Positions 1-5,936 of a DNA stretch of 7,737 nucleotides are shown in pieces. Source of the stretch: Actinomycetota bacterium. GTDB taxonomy: Bacteria > Actinomycetota > UBA4738. The notes below the pieces were generated by a model. That model had not been told where the DNA came from, searched no databases, and saw only the letters and a program-made list of their open reading frames with translations. Each line of letters starts with the position of its first letter. Within the stretch, counting starts at the first letter, position 1. A program made the translations under genes and the position numbers. The stretch spans positions 1 through 7,737 of the forward strand of contig VAYC01000060.1 in NCBI GenBank assembly GCA_005885025.1, given 5' to 3'.

Positions 1-36
1 GCAGCGCCGCCGCCGTGTGCAGCGCCGCCGCCGTGT
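1..36. repeat. 18-bp perfect tandem duplication
   Basis: Bases 1-18 and 19-36 are identical (unit GCAGCGCCGCCGCCGTGT). On the minus strand the unit reads in frame, and the second copy adds six residues (HTAAAL) to the putative carbamoyltransferase just after its conserved HDTAAAL motif. The length is a multiple of three, so the reading frame is kept. Because the copy touches the window edge, it is unclear whether this is a real slippage duplication or an assembly-end artefact. Confidence 0.85.
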
Positions 37-70
37 CGTGGGCGAAGCAGTTGATCCCCAGGATGTTCAC
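1..70 (-). CDS. Putative carbamoyltransferase (NodU/CmcH family), N-terminus only
   Basis: This gene is partial and runs off the left edge. Read on the minus strand from a GTG at 70-68, it gives VNILGINCFAHDTAAAL followed by HTAAAL. The pattern ILGI-x-CF-x-HD-[ST]-AAAL is the typical opening of carbamoyltransferases of the NodU/CmcH/TobZ type, whose N-terminal domain has the Kae1/ASKHA fold. These enzymes move a carbamoyl group from carbamoyl phosphate, via carbamoyl-adenylate, to a hydroxyl on a natural product or sugar. TsaD/Kae1 proteins open similarly (ILGIETSCD), but the CF-x-HD residues fit carbamoyltransferases better. A possible ribosome site AAGGA lies at 87-83, 12 nt before the start, which is rather far. 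The last six residues repeat the preceding six because of the 18-bp duplication at 1-36. Only 23 residues are visible, so the family call is tentative. Confidence 0.5.
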   Translation of the reverse strand, partial: MNILGINCFAHDTAAALHTAAAL

Positions 71-134
71 GAGCGCATATGTTCCTTGCCCGGCGGCGAT
101 TCAACAACCCTGGCCGGGGCTGCCGGGTTCGTGG

Positions 135-341
135 TTACGAGCGGCGACGCATGGAGGTGGCGATCGCTCCGGCAGCCGGCGCCACGACCAGCCACAGCCC
201 GATGGTGGCGACCAGCGAGGTTCCGTACCCGAACGGATTGATGCCGATCTCGTCGTGGAGGATCCCCGCGAAGATCATGAGGAGCCACGCAGAGAAGAAG
301 AAGAACCCGCCGGCCCCGCTCAGAGCGAAGAAGGAGCGCAT
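135..341 (-). CDS. Small two-helix membrane protein, function unknown
   Basis: This 68-residue protein starts at the ATG at 341-339. The start is chosen because a purine-rich ribosome site (AAGGGGGG, complement of 347-354) sits 5 nt upstream. The frame stays open to 431, but that extension is not hydrophobic and has no ribosome site. The protein has two hydrophobic stretches, about residues 3-25 (containing GGFFFFSAWLLMIFAG) and 42-61 (containing LVATIGLWLVVAPAAGA). They are joined by a short polar loop, HDEIGINPFGYG. Both ends carry arginines (MRSFF and SMRRRS), so both termini are probably cytoplasmic. I recognise no family. It lies 64 bp upstream of the putative carbamoyltransferase on the same strand, so the two may be co-transcribed, and it is divergent from acsA. 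Confidence 0.7.
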   Translation of the reverse strand: MRSFFALSGAGGFFFFSAWLLMIFAGILHDEIGINPFGYGTSLVATIGLWLVVAPAAGAIATSMRRRS

Positions 342-391
342 TCCCACCCCCCTTGTCAGGACGACCTCCAGGATAGAACGAGCCGAGCACT

Positions 392-403
392 CCAAAGCTT
401 TGG
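392..403. promoter_or_regulatory. Perfect 12-bp palindrome in the divergent acsA upstream region
   Basis: CCAAAGCTTTGG is a perfect palindrome in the 114-bp gap between the small membrane protein gene and acsA. A possible -10 hexamer for acsA (TAACAT, 409-414) begins 5 bp downstream, so a protein bound here could act on acsA transcription. No good -35 was found at a standard distance. A role as operator is an inference from position and symmetry only. Confidence 0.3.
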
Positions 404-442
404 CGGCATAACATGGTCCGGTTTCCAGCAACTCTCGCCTTC

Positions 443-448
443 AGGAGG
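443..448 (+). promoter_or_regulatory. Shine-Dalgarno sequence that fixes the acsA start
   Basis: A full AGGAGG lies 7 nt before the ATG at 456. The same frame stays open far upstream, to an ATG at 15, but that stretch has no ribosome site, is low-complexity and resembles no known domain. This site is why the start at 456 is preferred. Confidence 0.85.
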
Positions 449-455
449 ATGGATC

Positions 456-2417
456 ATGGCCAAGAAAGAAGCGGCGATCGACGCGCTCCTCTCGGAAAAC
501 CGGGTGTTCGAGCCTTCGCGCGACTTCAGGTCACGGGCCCTGTGGAACGACCCATCGATCTACGAGCGAGCGGCAAAGGATCCTGAGGCGTTCTGGGCCG
601 AGCAGGCGGCGTCGGTGTCGTGGCTGCGGAAATGGGACCGAGTCGTGGAGTGGAACCCCCCGTGGGTGAAGTGGTTCCTCGGCGGGAAGCTGAACGCCGC
701 CTACAACTGTCTGGACCGGCACGTCGAGGACGGCGGTGGCGACAAGGTGGCCTATTACTGGGAGGGCGAGCCGGGAGAGGAACGGGTCCTGACATACCGC
801 GATGTGTACCTGGAAGTGTGCCGGCTCGCGAATGGGCTCAAGTCACTCGGAGTGAAGAAAGGCGACCGGGTCGCCATCTACCTCGGGATGGTCCCCGAGC
901 TCCCGATCGCCATGCTGGCCTGTGCGCGACTGGGGGCCCCGCACTCCGTCGTGTTCGGCGGCTTCGCGGCCTCCGCCCTGCGCGATCGCATCAACGACGC
1001 CGAGGCGAAGGTCCTGATCACGGCGGACGGCGGGTACCGCCGGGGCCAGGTGGTCCCCCTCAAGCAGAACGCCGAAGAGGCCATCCGGGAGTGCCCCTCG
1101 ATCCGGCATGTGGTGACGGTGCGGCGCACCGGGGGAGACCACCCGTTCACCGCGGGCCGCGACCTCTGGTACCAGGACCTGATCGCCGAGCAACCGGCGG
1201 AGTGCCCGCCCGAGCCGATGGACGCCGAGGACCTCCTCTACATCCTGTACACGAGCGGGACGACCGGGAAACCGAAGGGCATCGTGCACACCACCGGCGG
1301 CTACATGGTGGGCGTGGCCACCACCCACCGTTTCATCTTCGACATCCATGACGACGACGTGTATTGGTGCGCGGCCGACATCGGATGGGTGACCGGACAC
1401 AGCTACATCGTGTACGGGCCGCTCGCCAACCACGCGACCGGGATCCTCTACGAGGGGGCGCCGGACTGGCCGGACAAGGATCGGCTGTGGTCGATCGTGG
1501 AGAAACGCAAGGCCACGATCCTGTACACGGCCCCCACCGCCATCCGCGCATTCATGCGGTGGGGGCCGGAGTACCCTGACAAGCACGACCTCTCGTCGCT
1601 CCGTCTCCTGGGAACGGTGGGAGAGCCCATCAACCCCGAAGCCTGGGTGTGGTACTGGAAATACATCGGGACCGAACGGTGTCCCATCGTGGACACGTGG
1701 TGGCAGACCGAGACCGGGATGATCCTGATCACTCCTCTCCCGGGGATCACCGCTCTGAAACCGGGGTCGGCGACCCGGCCGTTTCCCGGAATCGAAGCCG
1801 ACATCTACGACGAGCACGGACACACGGTCGGTCCCGGGAGCGGTGGCTACCTCGTGTTGAAGCGGCCATGGCCGGCCATGTTCCGGACGATCTACAAGGA
1901 CCCGGAGCGGTACGTGCAGACTTATTTCTCGAAGTACTCACCCGACGTGTACCTGGCGGGCGACGGGGCCAAGCGCGACGACGACGGTTATTTCTGGCTG
2001 CTGGGACGGATCGACGATGTGATGAACGTGGCCGGGCACCGGATCTCCACGTACGAGGTCGAATCGGCCCTGGTGGACAACCCGCGGGTGGCCGAGGCGG
2101 CAGTGGTCGCCAAGTCCGACCCCGAGGTGGGCCAGGCAATCGTGGCCTTCGTGACCCTCAAAGCCGGCCAGGTCGGGGACCAGACCGTGGCAACGGAGCT
2201 TCGCGAACATGTTGCCAAGGTGATCGGCAAGATCGCCCGGCCTCACGCCATCATTTTCACCGACGACCTTCCCAAGACCCGTTCCGGGAAGATCATGCGC
2301 CGGCTGCTCCGCGACGTTGCCGAAGGCAGGCAGCTCGGGGACGTGACCACTCTGGCCAACGCCGAGATCGTCGAGCAGATCCGGGACATGGCCTCCGTGC
2401 GGACGGGGGAGGACTAG
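456..2417 (+). CDS. acsA: Acetyl-CoA synthetase (AMP-forming)
   Basis: This 653-residue cytoplasmic enzyme makes acetyl-CoA from acetate, ATP and CoA through an acetyl-AMP intermediate, the high-affinity route for acetate use. The length is normal for the family. The N-terminal acetyl-CoA-synthetase domain (containing WDRVVEWNPPWVKWFLGG) is followed by the ANL-superfamily adenylation domain. Visible motifs are the phosphate-binding loop TSGTTGKPKG (residues 266-275), WWQTETG (415-421), whose second Trp matches the residue that limits the acyl pocket to acetate, AGDGAKRDD with the ribose-binding Asp503, and the hinge segment LGRIDDVMNVAGHRIS (516-531). The C-terminal PKTRSGKIMRR carries the catalytic Lys612, equivalent to the lysine that Pat-type acetyltransferases modify in Salmonella Acs. 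No acetyltransferase or deacetylase gene is in view. The gene appears to be transcribed alone. Confidence 0.97.
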   Translation: MAKKEAAIDALLSENRVFEPSRDFRSRALWNDPSIYERAAKDPEAFWAEQAASVSWLRKWDRVVEWNPPWVKWFLGGKLNAAYNCLDRHVEDGGGDKVAYYWEGEPGEERVLTYRDVYLEVCRLANGLKSLGVKKGDRVAIYLGMVPELPIAMLACARLGAPHSVVFGGFAASALRDRINDAEAKVLITADGGYRRGQVVPLKQNAEEAIRECPSIRHVVTVRRTGGDHPFTAGRDLWYQDLIAEQPAECPPEPMDAEDLLYILYTSGTTGKPKGIVHTTGGYMVGVATTHRFIFDIHDDDVYWCAADIGWVTGHSYIVYGPLANHATGILYEGAPDWPDKDRLWSIVEKRKATILYTAPTAIRAFMRWGPEYPDKHDLSSLRLLGTVGEPINPEAWVWYWKYIGTERCPIVDTWWQTETGMILITPLPGITALKPGSATRPFPGIEADIYDEHGHTVGPGSGGYLVLKRPWPAMFRTIYKDPERYVQTYFSKYSPDVYLAGDGAKRDDDGYFWLLGRIDDVMNVAGHRISTYEVESALVDNPRVAEAAVVAKSDPEVGQAIVAFVTLKAGQVGDQTVATELREHVAKVIGKIARPHAIIFTDDLPKTRSGKIMRRLLRDVAEGRQLGDVTTLANAEIVEQIRDMASVRTGED

Positions 2418-2431
2418 CCGCCCCCGGGCCC

Positions 2432-2444
2432 GGCGCGAAGCGCC
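2432..2444 (+). terminator. Weak GC hairpin after acsA
   Basis: GGCGC-GAA-GCGCC forms a 5-bp perfect hairpin 15 bp after the acsA stop, in very GC-rich sequence. There is no U-run after it, so this is at best a weak or factor-assisted terminator. Confidence 0.25.
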
Positions 2445-2472
2445 CCCGAAGACACGAAATCTCCGGGACGGT

Positions 2473-2502
2473 TTGACCCGTACTGTCCGGATGGAGTACA
2501 AA
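2473..2502 (+). promoter_or_regulatory. Housekeeping-sigma promoter of the Asp-box protein gene
   Basis: TTGACC (2473-2478) and TACAAA (2497-2502) are spaced by 18 bp and end 38 bp before the start codon at 2541. The -35 matches the consensus at 5 of 6 positions and the -10 at 4 of 6. This predicts a leader of about 32 nt that contains the ribosome site GAGGGGGAG (2529-2537). Confidence 0.5.
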
Positions 2503-2540
2503 CCCGTGCTCTTGCACCCAACCCCAGAGAGGGGGAGCGT

Positions 2541-4031
2541 ATGGCAAGCACGTCTCCGTATCCCAGGAAAGATCGCTTCTGGCGCCGCTTAGGAGCGGCG
2601 AGCGCGCCAGTAGCTCTGGCAGCGTATCTCGCATTGTCGGCTGCCTCACCGGCAACCGCCGCGGGCAGCCGTCCCGCTCTGGCGGCCGTATCGGGGGGTG
2701 TCCTGAACGCCCAGGCCGTACACCAGGGGCGCATCGTGCCGCGGGGCGCCACCTCCCCGGACGTCACCATCCTGCCGAACGTCAGGATTTCGAACAACGG
2801 CAGCCAGCCCGCCAACGAGGTCCCCATCACGGCCAACCCCAACAACGCCCTGCAGCTGGAGTCGGGCGCCAACGACTACAACTGCGCCAGCGTCCAGGGG
2901 TTCTACAACAGCGACAATGGCGGTAGCACGTGGCCACACCAGCACTGCCTGACCGTTCTCTCCGGCAAGGAGGGCTTCGGCGATCCCAACGTCGCCTACG
3001 GCCTGGACGGCACCGCGTACATCCTTGGGATCCAGGCGCGGTCCGACTTCAGCCAGTCGGTCATCGCCTTCCAGAGGTCCACGGACAACGGGGTCAGCTG
3101 GAGCCCGGTGGCCGCCGGGCCGACGGCGTTCTACACGAACGGTCTCACCGACAAGGAATGGACCGAGGTCGATCAGTCGGCGTCCAGCCCCTTCGCGGGG
3201 TGTCTGTACACGTCCATCACGCAGTTCGACGCGTCGTTCGTCCACGAGACGATCACCGTCGATCATTCCTGCGACGGCGGGCAGACGTGGTCCGGGCCAA
3301 AGGCCGTCTCGGCCGAGGCCACCGCTCCGGTGACGCGCCAGTTCAGCGACCTGGCCGTCGGGGACGACGGCACCGTCTACGCGAGCTGGATCAAGTGCAC
3401 GGCGAACGGACCGGCCGGTGACTGCGGGAGCACCACGGCCTCGCTCGAGTTCTCCAAGTCGACGAACGGGGGCAACACGTGGAGTGCGCCGTCGGTCATC
3501 ACGACGGCCAAGATGGCTCCGGACTCCTGTTTCTGCGCGTACTACGGGAACGTCCCGACAACGAGCGAGCGGGTCAGCATGATCCCCGTGATCGACGTCG
3601 ATGCATCGGACAACCTGAACCTCGTGTACTACCACTACACGGGCTCGTTCATGCAGACGAAGGCAGTGGCGTCCACGAACGGGGGAACGACCTGGGGCGC
3701 ACCGGTTGTCGTGAGCGCCGCCTCGGCCAGGGATCAGTTCTTCGCCTGGGTCTCGACGGACGACGCCAGCGGGAAGATCGGGGTCACCTACCTGCAGCGC
3801 AACGCAGGCAACTTCAGAGCCTTCGTGGCCGTCTCCACCAACGGCGGGGCGACCTGGAAGGGCAACAAGTCGATTGCCACGGCCGCCTCGAAGTTCGTCA
3901 ACGACGGCTTCGGCGGGGGCTTCATCGGCGACTACATCGGCAACATCTGGGCCGGGAACACGCTCCACGCGTCGTGGATCGATACCCGGACCGGAACCGG
4001 CCAGGACGAGTGGGGCGGGGTGGCGTTCTAG
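2541..4031 (+). CDS. Secreted six-Asp-box (BNR) beta-propeller, sialidase-like
   Basis: This is a 496-residue exported protein. The first 41 residues form a signal peptide: basic start RKDRFWRR (9-16), hydrophobic core through about residue 35, and likely cleavage after PATA or PATAA. No lipobox is seen. Six Asp-box motifs (S-x-D/N-x-G-x-x-W) start at residues 124, 180, 243, 307, 378 and 432, 54-71 apart, as expected for one per blade of a six-bladed propeller. Only the second and third keep Asp (STDNGVSW, SCDGGQTW); the first and the last three have Asn (e.g. STNGGTTW). I see no FRIP motif or clear arginine triad, so sialidase activity is not supported. It may bind glycans or be structural. 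Several cysteines (e.g. DSCFCAYYG, GDCGS) suggest disulfides outside the cell. It has its own promoter and terminator and no functional neighbour. The start is set by GAGGGGGAG just upstream. Confidence 0.85.
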   Translation: MASTSPYPRKDRFWRRLGAASAPVALAAYLALSAASPATAAGSRPALAAVSGGVLNAQAVHQGRIVPRGATSPDVTILPNVRISNNGSQPANEVPITANPNNALQLESGANDYNCASVQGFYNSDNGGSTWPHQHCLTVLSGKEGFGDPNVAYGLDGTAYILGIQARSDFSQSVIAFQRSTDNGVSWSPVAAGPTAFYTNGLTDKEWTEVDQSASSPFAGCLYTSITQFDASFVHETITVDHSCDGGQTWSGPKAVSAEATAPVTRQFSDLAVGDDGTVYASWIKCTANGPAGDCGSTTASLEFSKSTNGGNTWSAPSVITTAKMAPDSCFCAYYGNVPTTSERVSMIPVIDVDASDNLNLVYYHYTGSFMQTKAVASTNGGTTWGAPVVVSAASARDQFFAWVSTDDASGKIGVTYLQRNAGNFRAFVAVSTNGGATWKGNKSIATAASKFVNDGFGGGFIGDYIGNIWAGNTLHASWIDTRTGTGQDEWGGVAF

Positions 4032-4060
4032 CGCCCAGCCGGTAACACTCGTCAGACCGT

Positions 4061-4090
4061 GAGAGGGGCCGTCGCAAGGCGGCCCCTCTC
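4061..4090 (+). terminator. Intrinsic terminator with GNRA tetraloop
   Basis: GAGAGGGGCC (4061-4070) pairs perfectly with GGCCCCTCTC (4081-4090). Inside, G-U-C pairs with G-G-C (one G-U wobble) around a GCAA tetraloop, giving a stem of about 13 bp. A short GTTTCGTCCT follows instead of a clean U-run. It lies 29 bp after the Asp-box gene stop and separates that gene from groEL. Confidence 0.8.
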
Positions 4091-4131
4091 GTTTCGTCCT
4101 CCTGGACACCGCGAGGGGCCCCTGACCCCGG

Positions 4132-4158
4132 TTAGCACTCCTGGCCCCAGAGTGCTAG
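4132..4158 (+). promoter_or_regulatory. CIRCE operator (HrcA-binding) upstream of groEL
   Basis: TTAGCACTC (4132-4140), a 9-bp spacer and GAGTGCTAG (4150-4158) match the CIRCE consensus TTAGCACTC-N9-GAGTGCTAA at 17 of 18 arm positions; only the last base differs. CIRCE is the operator of the heat-shock repressor HrcA, which needs GroEL to stay active, so groEL here should be derepressed by heat or misfolded protein. It ends 52 bp before the groEL start. The hrcA gene is not in the window. Confidence 0.95.
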
Positions 4159-4161
4159 CAT
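4132..4161 (+). promoter_or_regulatory. Possible groEL promoter overlapping CIRCE
   Basis: TTAGCA (4132-4137) and TAGCAT (4156-4161), 18 bp apart, could serve as -35 and -10 boxes. Both overlap the operator, which would suit repression by blocking polymerase. The hexamers are only moderate matches and the choice rests partly on position relative to CIRCE. Confidence 0.35.
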
Positions 4162-4197
4162 TCTAGGCCGAGCAGCGCAAGACAAGTCGGATCGTCC

Positions 4198-4204
4198 GAG
4201 GAGG
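4198..4204 (+). promoter_or_regulatory. Shine-Dalgarno sequence that fixes the groEL start
   Basis: GAGGAGG lies 6 nt before the ATG at 4211 but directly abuts an in-frame ATG at 4205. Spacing therefore favours 4211, giving MTAKIITF, which lines up with the usual GroEL N-terminus. Confidence 0.85.
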
Positions 4205-4210
4205 ATGCAC

Positions 4211-4558
4211 ATGACGGCAAAGATCATCACCTTCAATGAGGAAGCGCGCCGGGCCCTGGAGCGGGGGATGGACAAGCTGGCCAACGCAGTGAAGATCACC
4301 TTGGGCCCCAAGGGTCGCAACGTGGTCCTGGAGAAGAAGTGGGGCGCTCCCACGATCACCAACGACGGCGTGTCCATCGCCAAGGAGATCGAGCTGGAAG
4401 ACCCCGAGGAAAAGATCGGGGCCGAGCTGGTGAAGGAGGTCGCCAAGAAGACGGATGACGTGGCCGGTGACGGAACCACCACCGCCACCGTCCTGGCCCA
4501 GGCCATGGTCAAGGAGGGCCTCGTAATGTCGCCGCCGGGGCCAACCCGATGTCGCTGA
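4211..4558 (+). CDS. groEL: Chaperonin GroEL, N-terminal part (frameshifted gene)
   Basis: This is the first part of the 60-kDa chaperonin, the cytoplasmic double-ring ATPase that folds proteins with GroES. Residues 1-104 match GroEL throughout: TLGPKGRNVVLEKKWGAPTI, the nucleotide-binding AGDGTTTATV with Asp87 (same number as in E. coli GroEL), and AQAMVKEGL. After GGC-CTC (4517-4522) the frame is lost. The reading becomes VMSPPGPTRCR and stops at 4558, whereas the next frame gives the expected RNVAAGANPM. One missing C (CTCC read as CTC) explains this. It is either a sequencing or assembly error or a true mutation. With the base restored the protein would be 542 residues, the normal length. 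The gene is under CIRCE control and has no groES beside it, as with groEL2 of mycobacteria. Confidence 0.93.
   Translation: MTAKIITFNEEARRALERGMDKLANAVKITLGPKGRNVVLEKKWGAPTITNDGVSIAKEIELEDPEEKIGAELVKEVAKKTDDVAGDGTTTATVLAQAMVKEGLVMSPPGPTRCR
4522..4523 (+). other. groEL: Single-base deletion (frameshift) in groEL
   Basis: The conserved stretch EGL-RNVAAGANPM is split between two frames at the sequence GGCCTCGTAATG. Adding one C gives GGC-CTC-CGT-AAT-G and restores the whole family sequence. There is no slippery heptamer here to suggest programmed frameshifting. The shortened CC pair fits a base-calling or consensus error in a GC-rich read, or a genuine point deletion. Confidence 0.9.
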
Positions 4559-5838
4559 AGCGCGGGATCGAGCTCGGCGTGGACGCGGCGGTCGAGGCCA
4601 TCAAGAACCAGGCCAAGGAAGTGGACAACAAGGACGACATCGCCCACGTCGCCGCCATCTCTGCCGCTGACCCCGAGATCGGCGAGCAGATTGCCGAGGC
4701 GATGGACAAGGTGGGCAAGGACGGCGTCATCACCGTTGAGGAGTCCCAGACCTTCGGCATGGAGCTCGAGCTGGTCGAGGGGATGCGCTTCGACAAGGGC
4801 TACATCTCGCCGTACTTCATCACCGACCCCGAGCGGATGGAGGCGGTGCTCGAGGAGCCGTACATCATTCTGGCCAACCAGAAGATCAGCGCGGTGAAGG
4901 ACCTCCTCCCGATCCTTGAGAAGGTCATGCAGACCGGGAAGCCGCTGGTGGTCGTGGCCGAGGACGTGGAGGGCGAGGCCCTGGCCACCCTGGTGGTCAA
5001 CAAGATCCGGGGGACATTCAAGTCCGTCGCGGTCAAGGCCCCGGGGTTCGGCGACCGGCGCAAGGCCATGCTGCAGGACATCGCGACACTCACCGGCGGC
5101 CAGGTCATCTCCGAGGAGGTCGGCCTGAAGCTGGAGAACGTGAAGCTGGACCTGCTCGGCACCGCCCGCAAGATCGTGGTGACCAAGGACGACACCACGA
5201 TCGTGGAGGGCGGCGGTTCGCCTGAGGAGATCAAGGGTCGGATCAACCAGATCAAGTCCGAGATCGAGAAGACGGACTCCGACTACGACCGGGAGAAGCT
5301 GCAGGAGCGCCTGGCCAAACTGTCGGGTGGTGTCGCGGTCATCCGCGTGGGCGCGGCCACCGAGGTCGAGCTCAAGGAGAAGAAGCACCGCATCGAGGAC
5401 GCCGTGCAGACCACCAAGGCCGCCGTGGAGGAGGGCATCGTCCCCGGCGGCGGGGTGGCGCTGCTGACGGCCCAGGCATCTCTGGAGAAGCTCGACCTGC
5501 AGGGCGACGAGGCCACCGGGGCAAGGATCGTGCACAAGGCCCTGGAGGAGCCTCTGAAGCAGATCGCGCACAACGCCGGCCTGGAGGGCGGGGTCGTGGT
5601 CGAGAAGGTCCGCACCCTCGGACCCGGCTGGGGCCTGGACGCCGCCAGGGGCGAATACGGCGACATGTTCAAGACGGGCATCGTGGACGCCGCGAAGGTC
5701 ACGCGGTCGGCGCTCCAGAACGCCGCGTCCATCGCCGGCCTGTTCCTGACGACCGAGGCGTTGGTGGCAGAGAAGCCGGAGAAGTCCGCTCCCGCCATGC
5801 CAGGAGGCATGGGCGGTGGCGGAGACATGGACTTCTAG
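4549..5838 (+). CDS. groEL: Chaperonin GroEL, C-terminal part (frameshifted gene)
   Basis: This is the rest of GroEL in the shifted frame. The first ATG is at 4549, but real GroEL sequence in this frame already begins at 4522 (RNVAAGANP), and no ribosome site precedes 4549, so this is not an independent gene. It holds the rest of the equatorial domain, the intermediate domain, the apical substrate- and GroES-binding domain (e.g. GYISPYFITDPERMEAVLEE, KAPGFGDRRKAML) and the closing equatorial segment. The catalytic Asp in HRIEDAVQTT is residue 397 of the restored protein, matching E. coli Asp398, and is followed by GIVPGGGVALL. The tail GGMGGGGDMDF is the Gly/Met-rich type of the main chaperonin, not the His-rich tail of mycobacterial GroEL1. 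It overlaps the N-terminal fragment by 10 bp. A terminator follows at once. Confidence 0.95.
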   Translation: MSLKRGIELGVDAAVEAIKNQAKEVDNKDDIAHVAAISAADPEIGEQIAEAMDKVGKDGVITVEESQTFGMELELVEGMRFDKGYISPYFITDPERMEAVLEEPYIILANQKISAVKDLLPILEKVMQTGKPLVVVAEDVEGEALATLVVNKIRGTFKSVAVKAPGFGDRRKAMLQDIATLTGGQVISEEVGLKLENVKLDLLGTARKIVVTKDDTTIVEGGGSPEEIKGRINQIKSEIEKTDSDYDREKLQERLAKLSGGVAVIRVGAATEVELKEKKHRIEDAVQTTKAAVEEGIVPGGGVALLTAQASLEKLDLQGDEATGARIVHKALEEPLKQIAHNAGLEGGVVVEKVRTLGPGWGLDAARGEYGDMFKTGIVDAAKVTRSALQNAASIAGLFLTTEALVAEKPEKSAPAMPGGMGGGGDMDF

Positions 5839-5862
5839 TCGAGCCGTAGCTGTATGTAGCGA

Positions 5863-5894
5863 GAAAGGGGCCCTCCCGTTGGATGGCCCCTTTC
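5863..5894 (+). terminator. Intrinsic terminator of groEL
   Basis: GAAAGGGGCC (5863-5872) pairs perfectly with GGCCCCTTTC (5885-5894), with a possible three-pair extension (TCC with GGA) after one mismatch, and GTTT follows. It begins 24 bp after the groEL stop. Its arms differ at only one position from those of the terminator that precedes groEL. Confidence 0.8.
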
Positions 5895-5923
5895 GTTTGA
5901 GGCGGCGGTCCGCTTGCGCGCGG

Positions 5924-5929
5924 TAACGT
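5924..5929 (+). promoter_or_regulatory. Possible -10 box for a leaderless flavoprotein mRNA
   Basis: TAACGT fits the actinobacterial TANNNT -10 pattern and ends 7 nt before the ATG at 5937. No Shine-Dalgarno sequence is visible in front of that ATG. Transcription would then begin at or next to the start codon. No convincing -35 was found at 16-19 bp. Confidence 0.35.
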
Positions 5930-5936
5930 TCAGCGG

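Noticed and set aside
15..455. In-frame upstream extension of acsA (147 extra residues).
   Set aside because: No ribosome site or family similarity; it overlaps a convincing minus-strand membrane-protein gene, and AGGAGG with proper spacing marks the start at 456.
843..1823. 326-codon minus-strand open frame inside acsA.
   Set aside because: It is antisense to conserved acetyl-CoA synthetase motifs and has no recognisable content.
2646..4109. 487-codon open frame on the minus strand across the Asp-box gene.
   Set aside because: The plus strand has signal peptide, six Asp-boxes, ribosome site and promoter; the antisense product is low-complexity Arg/Gly/Val-rich without motifs.
4515..4560. 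Programmed ribosomal frameshift in groEL.
   Set aside because: Restoring the frame needs a -1 shift, but there is no XXXYYYZ slippery site or evident stimulatory structure, and GroEL is not known to use recoding.
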